NCBI GenBank assembly: GCA_022865305.1
Contig: JALHSP010000029.1
Coordinates: 62,001 to 126,000, forward strand
Source of the DNA: Bacteroidales bacterium
GTDB taxonomy: Bacteria > Bacteroidota > Bacteroidia > Bacteroidales > VadinHA17
Length of the DNA: 64,000 bases
Direction: 5' to 3'
In this document: positions 10,401 to 17,891 of the stretch, in pieces
Layout: the number at the start of each line of letters is the position of its first letter
Numbering within the stretch: the first letter of the stretch is position 1
Translations under genes and position numbers: made by a program
Notes under the pieces: generated by a model
Seen by the model: the letters and a program-made list of their open reading frames with translations, nothing else
Told to the model about the DNA's origin: nothing
Database searches by the model: none

Positions 10401-10538
10401 GATCTTGGGGGTATTGAGATCAGGGAACAAATCGGTTCCCAGCTTACCGAATGAGATAAATCCCAGAAGGACTATACCCAGCACCAGCATTAAAACAGTG
10501 ACGGGGTATTTTACAGCAAATCTGGCAATACTGTTCAT
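7404..10538 (-). CDS. RND family efflux transporter permease (HAE1 type)
   Basis: A 1044-residue inner-membrane protein with the classic RND layout: TM1 at 11-31, periplasmic porter loop, TM2-6 (about 353-500), TM7 near 537-555, second porter loop, TM8-12 (about 870-1025). The TM4 motif GAGMLVDNAIVVLEN keeps Asp418 with Asn419 in place of the second Asp of AcrB. TM10 has VNNAIILID where AcrB has its relay Lys. It should work as a proton-driven drug, lipid or metabolite exporter with the adaptor (gap 5 bases upstream) and the TolC-type protein. It sits next to a second RND unit, the fusion, so heteromeric RND trimers as in MdtBC are conceivable (inference). The start is supported by the usual MNSIARFAVKYPVTV-type N-terminus. 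Confidence 0.95.
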   Translation of the reverse strand: MNSIARFAVKYPVTVLMLVLGIVLLGFISFGKLGTDLFPDLNTPKIYIELKAGEKPPEEIEKNYVDQIESLAMRQSDVIQVSSVSQAGSASITVEYDWNKDMDEAFLDLQKELNSFNQNSDLEDFTITQYDPNAAPVMILGLKNDRISNMDELRKIAENYIRNELVRIEGVADVRLTGKEESEVVIETNKYILESFGLSSDVIAAQINNYNRNVSGGSIVDMGLKYVVKGVSALESTEDLENIIVGFKQASASTSNVSQSSTTATITGRVPVYLRDVSKISFANKDPENIVTINGERCVGLSIYKEPQFNTVDAVKSLDEAIVNLGKALPGYEFIKVLDQGTYINNAISEVKNTLIIGILLAVFILYIFLRRIGTTLVISVAIPISIIATFNLMYFNHLTLNIMTLGGLALGAGMLVDNAIVVLENITRNREEGMPLREAVITGTGQVGGAITASTITTIVVFLPIVYLHGASGELFKDQAWTVAFALLSSLFVAMLVIPMLVSTLFPEKKKKTNISAPLRLTWYTGLLEKIVEKRVLIILLSVVLLGVTALLIPGLGSEFMPKSESAEFTVGLKLPEGTSLERTYSTVSKTESIIRDLLAGKLKIIYSQAGEDNTSSLSQTSVIRGENTASLKVILSDEFASETENAINLVENYLKTIPDLEVSFTREETALQSSLGTSEAPFTLEISGEDYTELERILNESKAILQQNPGLYNLTTSMDEGTPEVEVAIDRFKTSYYSVTVDNVINQIKSYLSGASAGSFEKDGEMKDITIKLGDISLHQLRDLMITAGTVKVPLSELAGIRTIVSPREITRRNQARTCYINGMVNGDMTFDKVVKEAGLSLKAVALPVDYKMEFTGEELKRKESMSNLSFALILSLILVFMVLAAQFESVIQPFVIMLTIPLAGVGTILTFFILGKSLNMMAYIGIIMLGGIAVNNAIILIDRINQLREAGMNKKEAIILAGSQRIRPILMTSLTTILALLPLTIGIGESASLRAPMALAVIGGLISSTLLTLVVIPCVYWVFDSFSKWLTGARKPVINPV

Positions 10539-10543
10539 ATAGG

Positions 10544-11596
10544 TTATTTAATAATTTTAACTTTCGATCTGTTGCTGAGTGTTTCAAATCCACTTGTCAC
10601 AAGTCGTTCATTCTTTGCCAGTCCTCTTGTAATCTCAACATCAGTGGCATTTTCCAAACCGGTCTCTATTATTCTTTCCGCTGCTACTCCGCGGTCGACT
10701 ATAAATACCGTTTTCCCTCTCTGACGGGAAAGTATGATGCTTTTGGGGATCACAATCACCGAATCTTTGCGGTTTGTTATTATATCTGCCCTGACAAACA
10801 TCCCGGGTCTCAGAAGATAATCGTGATTGTCAATTGAAATATTCCCTTTAAAAGTTCTTGTATCGGCATTTATTGCAGGAGATAATTGTGTGATCTTTCC
10901 TATTATGGTATCGTCAGGTATGGTGTAATTAGTAAGCTTTACGGTCTGTCCGGGTTTTATAATTGAGATGTATTTTTCAGGCAGCTGTATATCCATGTAC
11001 ATTACCAGGTAATCCATAATTTTAACAATTGTTTTTCCGGTCTCAATTTGAGTGCCCTGGGTATAATAAGGCAAATCGACAATTACCCCGTTTATAGGTG
11101 CGGTTATCCTGGTTTTTTCCAGCTGGAGCTTTGAATTTATAACAGTAGTTTTAGCATTTTCATAATTAATTCCGGCGGTCTTCAGCTCCTTAAGGGTCAC
11201 GCCTCCTTTCTCGTAAAGCGATTCCTGTTTTCTCAGTTCACTTTCCATCAGCTCCAGGTTCAGCTGGTTAGTTTCAAGCTTGATGGAATTGACATATTCC
11301 TGGTCTTCAAGCCGGGCGATCAGGGCTCCGGTTTGTACTTTATCCCCCAGCTGCCAGAACCTCCCTGCCCGGGGATTCTTTTCAAGGAAATAGGTAGCAG
11401 TAATTTTTGACTTGAGTTCGATCTCTCCTTTTGGGAAAGCAGTCCCTGTTGTATTGACAAATTCTTCTATGGATTTAAGTCTGAGATCTTCTGCGGAAAC
11501 AGGAATTTCAACATCGGCAGCCAGGTTCTGATCACGGTTTCTGCATCCGGTAAATGCAATAATTAATGCTGCGAGAAAGGTTATATATTTTTTCAT
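10544..11596 (-). CDS. Efflux RND periplasmic adaptor (membrane fusion) lipoprotein
   Basis: A 350-residue HlyD/AcrA-family adaptor. The N-terminus is a lipoprotein signal with the lipobox FTGC (Cys18), so it is anchored by lipid rather than by a transmembrane helix. A lipoyl/barrel-sandwich half, a coiled-coil hairpin of about residues 90-145 (rich in Leu, Glu and Lys), the second lipoyl half ending in PINGVIVDLPY, a beta-barrel (VKLTNY, RPGMFVRADI) and a membrane-proximal domain follow in order. It bridges the inner-membrane pump to the TolC-type channel. Only one adaptor gene serves two RND permeases and possibly two ABC permeases in the cassette. It lies 19 bases after the TolC gene and 5 bases before the RND gene, which indicates one transcript. 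Confidence 0.93.
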   Translation of the reverse strand: MKKYITFLAALIIAFTGCRNRDQNLAADVEIPVSAEDLRLKSIEEFVNTTGTAFPKGEIELKSKITATYFLEKNPRAGRFWQLGDKVQTGALIARLEDQEYVNSIKLETNQLNLELMESELRKQESLYEKGGVTLKELKTAGINYENAKTTVINSKLQLEKTRITAPINGVIVDLPYYTQGTQIETGKTIVKIMDYLVMYMDIQLPEKYISIIKPGQTVKLTNYTIPDDTIIGKITQLSPAINADTRTFKGNISIDNHDYLLRPGMFVRADIITNRKDSVIVIPKSIILSRQRGKTVFIVDRGVAAERIIETGLENATDVEITRGLAKNERLVTSGFETLSNRSKVKIIK

Positions 11597-11615
11597 GTCT
11601 TTATGGATTTCTGTT

Positions 11616-13100
11616 TTATTTATCTAATGTCATAACCGGAGAAACAGGTTCCTTTTTCTCAAAGTCGTATAGTGTCTGGATTTTAAGATTCAGCAGCTCA
11701 AGCTTGTAAGAGATCAGGGAATTTGTATAAGAAAGCTGTTTTTCTGAAAGCTGGTTCTGGTATATATTCAGATCCATTCCGGTAAGATCGCCGTTTTTAT
11801 ATTTCTCGAGATTAAGGTCATAGGTCAGCTGGGCATTTGTGACTGACTGACGCGCAATGCCGATCTGATTTTGTAAGTTAAGCAGGTTTCTGTAAACCTT
11901 CCTGATATCAAGAGTAATATTATTCTTTTCTTCCTCCAGGCTGATATTTTCTGTTTCAATAGAAGCTTCCGTGGCTTTTATTCTTGATTTTCTTTCTCCC
12001 CAATCCCATAATGGAATTGTAAATGATAATGAAACACTTTCGTTATCTGTAGGATTTTCGTATATATTTCCAAAATTTTCATTGTCACCAAAAAGCCCTA
12101 CGGAAAGGCCTAAGCTTCCCTTGAATTCGTTTAATGCCTTCGTTTGAATGAGGTCAAATTCTGAGGTTTCAATGTTTATTTCCCTTTGTCTTAATTCCAT
12201 TCTGTTGGCAAGTCCCTGGTCGATGGCAAATGCAATGTCGATCTGAACAGTATCTACCGAAATATCAGGCAAAACCATTAAGTCATCAAAAAGACTCATA
12301 CCTATCAGGATTTTGAAATCGTCCTTTGCGTTTTCCAGAGTGACCTGGTTGTTTTCAAAATCCGATTTTGTTGTTGCAAGGTTCAGTTCTGCCTGGAACA
12401 TTTCCTCGCGTGCTGAAATACCGGCATCTACCTTATTTTTAATAACTTCATAACTTTGCTGCATATTCTGGTAAGCCTGGCTGGCGATATCAAGGCTCTG
12501 TTGCTGCTGATAAACATAATAAAAAGCCTGAGTCACGAGTTTTTCAAGAGAAAGGAGCTGGATTGCATAGTTAAGCTGTGCATTCTCGAGTGCTAACTCA
12601 AGCTCTCTGAGCTGAAGTTTGGTCCTGTTATAAGTGAACAGAGGTTGATCGAGATTCAGCGAGAGCTCATTACTGAATCCTTTTGTAGTCAGATCAGTAT
12701 ATTCACTGTATGAGTCCTTATAGCCAAACCGATTAACAAGCGAGACTCTTGCATCGGTCAATACTATTGGCTGTGAGATAGTAAACAAACCAAAACTTTC
12801 AGTTGTCCTTGTCGAGTTCCATTTTGAAATCAGATCATTAAATGCCCGTATCTGGCTATAGCCAATTGGGTTGACTGACAGGGAAAAGTTTGATTTCAAT
12901 GCAGCATTCTGGGCATTCAGGTTTTCCTGGCTTCTTACGAGACTGAGCCTTACCTTTTTCATTGAGGGACTGTTCGCCTCTGCTATCTGCAGAGCCTCTT
13001 CGAGCACTAAACCTTTCTGAGAAAATGAATTTAATATGTTGAAAATAAACAGGATAAATAATAAAATGATCCTGTTTCCAATTTTAACTTTTCTTTTCAT
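11616..13100 (-). CDS. TolC family outer membrane efflux protein
   Basis: A 494-residue protein with a signal peptide (hydrophobic residues about 9-27, ending LNSFSQ). Two repeated halves of long amphipathic coiled-coil helices (about 130-250 and 350-470) are rich in Gln, Asn, Glu and Leu, and start with the typical LEEALQIAEANSPSMKK. These are hallmarks of trimeric TolC-like outer membrane channels. First gene of the five-gene block that continues with the adaptor, two RND units and an ABC-2 permease. The 158-base gap upstream carries repeats, so it may have its own promoter. Confidence 0.93.
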   Translation of the reverse strand: MKRKVKIGNRIILLFILFIFNILNSFSQKGLVLEEALQIAEANSPSMKKVRLSLVRSQENLNAQNAALKSNFSLSVNPIGYSQIRAFNDLISKWNSTRTTESFGLFTISQPIVLTDARVSLVNRFGYKDSYSEYTDLTTKGFSNELSLNLDQPLFTYNRTKLQLRELELALENAQLNYAIQLLSLEKLVTQAFYYVYQQQQSLDIASQAYQNMQQSYEVIKNKVDAGISAREEMFQAELNLATTKSDFENNQVTLENAKDDFKILIGMSLFDDLMVLPDISVDTVQIDIAFAIDQGLANRMELRQREINIETSEFDLIQTKALNEFKGSLGLSVGLFGDNENFGNIYENPTDNESVSLSFTIPLWDWGERKSRIKATEASIETENISLEEEKNNITLDIRKVYRNLLNLQNQIGIARQSVTNAQLTYDLNLEKYKNGDLTGMDLNIYQNQLSEKQLSYTNSLISYKLELLNLKIQTLYDFEKKEPVSPVMTLDK

Positions 13101-13144
13101 TTTATAATAGTTCTTAATTCATTGTTCTTCATTCTTATTTTCAA

Positions 13145-13220
13145 ACCCACCCCTAACCCCTCCCAGGAGGGGATCTATGTGGAGAATCCACCCACGCCCT
13201 CTCAGGAGGGGATTCTTTGG
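13145..13220. repeat. Tandem CCCTCC-type hairpin repeats
   Basis: The gap between the permease/M1-like gene and the TolC gene holds a copy of CCCCTCC-CA-GGAGGGG (13157-13172) and a second, imperfect copy around 13196-13212, both followed by GAT and AT-rich sequence, with CCACCC runs between them. The G/C-rich style matches the block at 2485-2620. These are probably dispersed extragenic repeats. In the minus-direction transcript they fall between two halves of the export cassette. Confidence 0.6.
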
Positions 13221-13258
13221 TTAATACCCGTGCGTCCTGTACCTTACACCTTGTACCT

Positions 13259-16200
13259 TTATTTAACTTTCACCCACTTAATCGCATCACCGATCACAAT
13301 CCTTCCAGCCGATTGATTGGTCAGCACGATCTTTGCACTGTCGGGCGAGAGATAATACTGGCCAAGATTATTCCAGCCCGGTTCCGCATTTTCATAATCA
13401 ACAGTAATTTCTTCCATGCCCTCATCGTGATAAATTTTATAATGCATATCCTGGTACGGGCTTTCTCCCTGTGGTTCAGCTCCGGGTGGAGGAGGAGCAT
13501 CCGCGCTTCCCGTACGTATCACCTCCCGGGCACCTGTCTTCCCGATAAAACAATAAATATCATAATAACCGGGTTCATCAATTGTTGTCGCCCAGACTAC
13601 CGATTTGTCGCCGGTACCGCTTCTCGTATAAACCGATGAAAGGATATATTTCCCGTAATAGGTTGACTGAACTACAGGTTGCCAGTAATCAGGGATATTA
13701 TACATCCTGATCCGCTGATAAGTTATTCCTCCTCTGCTTTTTATTCCAAGAAGTCTTTTCAGTGGGCTCTGACTTATCTGCTGACCTTTATCGAATCCAG
13801 GATCTTCATTATCCACTATTTTTTCATACGGATCATCAAACTGAGGCAATGAAGATAGTTTTTCCTCCCAGGTAAAATCTGATATTTTATTTTTTGATTT
13901 TATTATGTTATTGATCGGTTTGTTAATCTCTCCCGGGATATTCTTTGCACACAGTGTATTTATCAGCAAAGCTCTTGGTTGAGCATCGAGGATTATGCCG
14001 ATCTTTTTTGCCTCGTTCGGTCCCAGAAAAATTATTTTCGAGATATCTGCAGCTTCCATGCCACGGCCCTGCATGGATATTGTAAAACTTCCTCCAACTA
14101 CCGGACCACCCTGGAATACTCCCGTCATTTGTTGTCCTCCACCACCGGGTCCTCCAGTTCTGAATGATACATTGAAAAGTCCTGCAACAGGTTCCGGATT
14201 TGAAGCATTAAAACTAACCCTGTACCGGACCCTGTCACCGGCAACAATTTCGGCAGCCTCTAAATCGGTAATAAGAAATCCGGGTTGCTCTTTTCTATTG
14301 AACCAGTCATTAAGATAAGGATAGAATTCAAATCCGAATTCTTCATTGATATCAGCATTAAGCTTTGAAATATCTATTCTCTGAAATCTGTGTTCATCAG
14401 TATAATTAAGGAACCATTTATTAAACTCATCAATGCCGGCTTTTGATCGCAACATATTAAAAAGGTAATCACCCTTTAAAGTCAGTACAATCCTGATTGT
14501 ATCACTACCGGGATTTTTCGCGAGAAGATCCCTGAAACTGGCTGTTTTAAGGATCAGGTTTGCTCTGTCGTTATCTGATAATCCGCCCATAATTGAAAGG
14601 AATACTGCCTGCCCAGGAATGCTTACCTTTTGAAGATGCGATTCGAAAACTGCATTTATGACTGGGTATTCTGAAGAGTAAAAATTGTTCTTAAAGAAAT
14701 AGAAACTCGGACCAAGGCGATAACGGGTAGGTTCATTAAGCGGTACTCCGTTTACAAATCTGTAACTCTCCCCGCTTATAAATGTGTTTCTTACAAAATC
14801 ATTAAAAAGCCTTACCTGCAGCTCTTTATCGGTAATTACCTGGTTATTGCGGGCCATATTTCTCTTTAGCCTTGTGAATCTTTTACGGAACCCGGCGTTT
14901 TGAAGGGTTGAAAATTTTTCAGGAAGCAGGACCATTGAAGGCTGGAGTTCTGCCCTGGTCTGTGTGCTCATTTTCGGATAGGAATAGAACTGAACAGGCA
15001 CTTCAAGAATACTCAGTGTGCTGAAAGGATATTTAGTTGAAAAATTTGTCTCCAGCTCTCTCATTATACCCGAAATCAGAAAGGACAAAGTATCTTTTAG
15101 TTCAGCCAGCTCCTTTTTATAGTAATCGTTTCCCGGGAAATAGTAAGTAATGTATTTAACGGAATCAACTTTAATAGTGTCTGACTGGTATTTGCCGATA
15201 GCAAGTGTCAGCCCGGTCAGAGGTGAATCCGGCGCAAAATTATAATATCCGTTTCCGGATTTTATATTTCCCTGGGATACTGCCGTAAACCCGTCCTTTG
15301 TTTTAACACGAAGGGAAAACCGGGTGAAGTCGATTTTTATCCTCGCAGGATTAGATGGATAATAATTCAGCCCGGCAACAGGATACCAGTGAGTTTCAGG
15401 AGTCAGAAGAACATAGTTATCAGTCAGGAAAGCCTGACGTTTATTTACATTCACCATTTCTATCCTGTAAGGAGTCGTTTTAATATTATCAGAATAATCA
15501 GGATAACAAAAGGCTTCATTAATTGATCCTGAATATGAAATAACGACACTGTCACTCTGACCTGCTTCAAGAATCTTCCCGGGATCTATTTCAATAACAT
15601 GATTTATCTTGTTAAATGTCAAATCTTTCCCGTTTGATGAGACTTTTAAAACAGCCAAACCGGGATTTAGCGAGAAAACATAGCGATCCAGTCCTTCCCT
15701 GTTATCATTTATGAATTTTAAATGTGCTGAAGCCTCAAAAGCATCCCCTTTATGATTAAAATCAATGAATGCATCAGTTACGGCCGGAACATTCCTGTTC
15801 TCAAACTGCCTGTTTGTTTCAATTACCAGATTTTTTTCATCAACATTTTTTTTCCAGGCAGAAAATGTGTTGAATCCGCAAATTCCTGCACCCAGAAGAA
15901 AAATAAAAAAGAATATAACTGAGATGCCGGTATGTAATTTTGATTGAGGCAGCCGTTTGAAAAGAAGCGTTGTCGCAAGTACAAGAGCCAGTCCGAGGAA
16001 TAAATAAAGAAATCGTTGGTTTAAAATAACCCCTAGATTATCAAAGCCGATTACACCCGATTTGAAAACAGGCAATCCGAATGCCATATAGTCAAAAATG
16101 GATCCTGCCCTGTACCATAGCCAGAACATATTAAGAGCAGCAATACCCAGCAGAATAAGGAATGTTACAGCCTGATTCCTGATGACCGACATAAGCATAA

Positions 16201-16696
16201 ACGCAAGTCCGAGACTGAATATAATAGTTGGCACACAAATTATCAGCAGGTACCAGATGTATGCCATTATATCAACCGACATGATTTTTGAAATAATATT
16301 CATGAGAAGGGCGATGGATAATATTATTATATCCAGTCCCAGAAAAAGCCTCAGGATTCCCCATGTTTTACCGATGATATATTCAAAGTTTGACATGGAC
16401 CTTGTGTAAAGAACTTCGTTTGTATCGAGCTTTTTATCTCTTTTCAGGAAATCGGCAGCCAGAAATATTACAATTATTGCCTGCCCTATATTTAAAAGAT
16501 ATAAATTAATGAGAGGCACTGAGGATGAAATAGAAACCAGTGCCCATGGTTCATTACCAATCGGAGAAAAAAAACCGATATTCATAAAAGTAAAGATTAC
16601 CAGGGCTCCGATGGAAAAAAGTCTGAAGAACCAGCTCCTTCTTAATGTTTTTGCCTCATATTTTGCGACAGTTCTTATATTATGAAGAAATGCCAT
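13259..16696 (-). CDS. ABC-2 permease with degenerate M1-peptidase-like ectodomain and golvesin-like C-terminal domain
   Basis: A 1145-residue protein with three parts. Residues 1-275 carry about seven membrane segments of an ABC-2 permease (starting RTVAKYEAKTLRRSWFF; last segment about 258-277). Residues 290-800 resemble the extracytoplasmic M1-aminopeptidase portion found in Bacteroidota ABC permease/M1 proteins, but I see no HExxH zinc motif, so it is unlikely to be a peptidase. Residues 820-905 form a Gly-rich beta segment. Residues 957-1145 match the golvesin C-terminal-like fold: KIVDNEDPGFDKG, SVVWATTIDEPGYYDIYCF, and a final IVIGDAIKWVKV strand. The ABC ATPase 18 bases upstream is its partner. 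An ectodomain that binds carbohydrate or protein on the exported substrate side is plausible but unproven. Confidence 0.85.
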   Translation of the reverse strand: MAFLHNIRTVAKYEAKTLRRSWFFRLFSIGALVIFTFMNIGFFSPIGNEPWALVSISSSVPLINLYLLNIGQAIIVIFLAADFLKRDKKLDTNEVLYTRSMSNFEYIIGKTWGILRLFLGLDIIILSIALLMNIISKIMSVDIMAYIWYLLIICVPTIIFSLGLAFMLMSVIRNQAVTFLILLGIAALNMFWLWYRAGSIFDYMAFGLPVFKSGVIGFDNLGVILNQRFLYLFLGLALVLATTLLFKRLPQSKLHTGISVIFFFIFLLGAGICGFNTFSAWKKNVDEKNLVIETNRQFENRNVPAVTDAFIDFNHKGDAFEASAHLKFINDNREGLDRYVFSLNPGLAVLKVSSNGKDLTFNKINHVIEIDPGKILEAGQSDSVVISYSGSINEAFCYPDYSDNIKTTPYRIEMVNVNKRQAFLTDNYVLLTPETHWYPVAGLNYYPSNPARIKIDFTRFSLRVKTKDGFTAVSQGNIKSGNGYYNFAPDSPLTGLTLAIGKYQSDTIKVDSVKYITYYFPGNDYYKKELAELKDTLSFLISGIMRELETNFSTKYPFSTLSILEVPVQFYSYPKMSTQTRAELQPSMVLLPEKFSTLQNAGFRKRFTRLKRNMARNNQVITDKELQVRLFNDFVRNTFISGESYRFVNGVPLNEPTRYRLGPSFYFFKNNFYSSEYPVINAVFESHLQKVSIPGQAVFLSIMGGLSDNDRANLILKTASFRDLLAKNPGSDTIRIVLTLKGDYLFNMLRSKAGIDEFNKWFLNYTDEHRFQRIDISKLNADINEEFGFEFYPYLNDWFNRKEQPGFLITDLEAAEIVAGDRVRYRVSFNASNPEPVAGLFNVSFRTGGPGGGGQQMTGVFQGGPVVGGSFTISMQGRGMEAADISKIIFLGPNEAKKIGIILDAQPRALLINTLCAKNIPGEINKPINNIIKSKNKISDFTWEEKLSSLPQFDDPYEKIVDNEDPGFDKGQQISQSPLKRLLGIKSRGGITYQRIRMYNIPDYWQPVVQSTYYGKYILSSVYTRSGTGDKSVVWATTIDEPGYYDIYCFIGKTGAREVIRTGSADAPPPPGAEPQGESPYQDMHYKIYHDEGMEEITVDYENAEPGWNNLGQYYLSPDSAKIVLTNQSAGRIVIGDAIKWVKVK

Positions 16697-16714
16697 AAGC
16701 TTTCCTTTAATCAG

Positions 16715-17608
16715 TTAATCAATAAGATCAGCATGCAGCTTATGCTCCATGAAAAATACATAAGCGTCTTCAATATTCGGGATGATACTGACTGAATTAA
16801 ACTCAGGAACCTCATCCGAAACAACCTGCACTTCCCAGCCTGTTTCAACAGGAATTGTGGAAATTACATCATAGTGTTCTTTTGCCTTTTCATATTCATA
16901 CGGTGTGAGGTGGAGTTTAAAGACATGGCCTTCAGCATGTTTTATTAGGTTTTCAGGCGGACCTGAAAAAACCAGTTCTCCCCTGTTAAGCAAGGCCATA
17001 CCCTGACATGTAGATGAAATATCACCCACAATATGTGTCGAAAGGATAATAGTCACATCGTTCTGACTTAATTGAGAAAGTATATTTCTGAACCTTATCC
17101 TTTCATCAGGATCGAGCCCTGTGGTGGGTTCATCGACAACAATTATCCTTGGTTTTCCGATCAGTGCCTGTGCAATTCCCAGCCGGCGTTTCATGCCACC
17201 CGATAACCTGTTTGCCTGACGGTCGCGAGCCTCAAGAAGCCCTACCTGATCTAGCAGGCGGTCAACCTCAGACAGCCTTTCTTTTTTGTTTCTCAACCCG
17301 GCAAGCGATCCGGAATAATCCAGGAATTCCCATGTCTTTAGTGATGTGAAAAACCTGAAATCCTGAGGCAGGTAACCAAGCATTTTCCGGAGTTCTTTCC
17401 TGTGTTTCTGGATATCCTTTCCGTCAATAAAAACTGCACCCGAGGTGGGTTTCATCAGTGTAACAATAATCCTCATAAGGCTTGATTTGCCTGCACCATT
17501 AGGCCCAAGAAGTCCAAACATTCCTGTTCCGAATTCAAGGTTGATATCTTTTAAAGCGTGATTGCCGTTAGAATATATCATGTTAAGTCCCTGAATTTCA
17601 ATTTTCAT
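16715..17608 (-). CDS. ABC transporter ATP-binding protein
   Basis: A 297-residue cytoplasmic ATPase: Walker A GPNGAGKS (35-42), Q-loop near LPQDF (80-84), signature LSGGMKR (135-141), Walker B IIVVDEP (155-161), switch His in LSTH. The C-terminal extension ends with an NIEDAYVFF motif, like the NLEDAYLWL of the ATPase domain in the RND-ABC fusion, so the two ATPases look like paralogues that energise the two ABC-2 permeases of the cassette. It is the first gene of the minus-strand set, with a promoter candidate about 70 bases upstream of the start. Substrate unknown. Confidence 0.93.
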   Translation of the reverse strand: MKIEIQGLNMIYSNGNHALKDINLEFGTGMFGLLGPNGAGKSSLMRIIVTLMKPTSGAVFIDGKDIQKHRKELRKMLGYLPQDFRFFTSLKTWEFLDYSGSLAGLRNKKERLSEVDRLLDQVGLLEARDRQANRLSGGMKRRLGIAQALIGKPRIIVVDEPTTGLDPDERIRFRNILSQLSQNDVTIILSTHIVGDISSTCQGMALLNRGELVFSGPPENLIKHAEGHVFKLHLTPYEYEKAKEHYDVISTIPVETGWEVQVVSDEVPEFNSVSIIPNIEDAYVFFMEHKLHADLID

Positions 17609-17679
17609 AGTACCGGATTATGTCAGGTTATCTGCTACAGGCTTTGATAGTATAAAGACGAAAGAAATTTCAATTGTTG

Positions 17680-17687
17680 CAAAAATA
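17680..17687 (-). promoter_or_regulatory. Minus-7 promoter box for the export cassette
   Basis: On the minus strand TATTTTTG fits the Bacteroidota TAnnTTTG box and lies about 70 bases upstream of the ABC ATPase start. No clear TTTG box is present at 19-21 bases further upstream. Nearby (17700-17770) the motif ACTTTGTGT occurs twice and its inverse ACACAAAG once, which might be operator sequence. Weak but positioned correctly. Confidence 0.4.
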
Positions 17688-17891
17688 TTATACATTCTTT
17701 ATACTTTGTGTCCCTTTGAGATGAACTTTGTGTGACTTATGCACCAGGGATATACAAAGTAACACAAAGATTTCAGTCAAGTCAATCAGTTTAAGGTTAA
17801 AAATCTGTAAAACCTTAAGATAACAGTTACATGACATCATTTATTGCAATGCAAAACAAATTCATAATTTTGTAACCTAAGATTTTTTCAG

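Noticed and set aside
13122-13639. Short plus-strand frames over the repeats and the 3' end of the permease/M1-like gene
   Set aside because: They read through CCCTCC repeats and antisense to the golvesin-like region.
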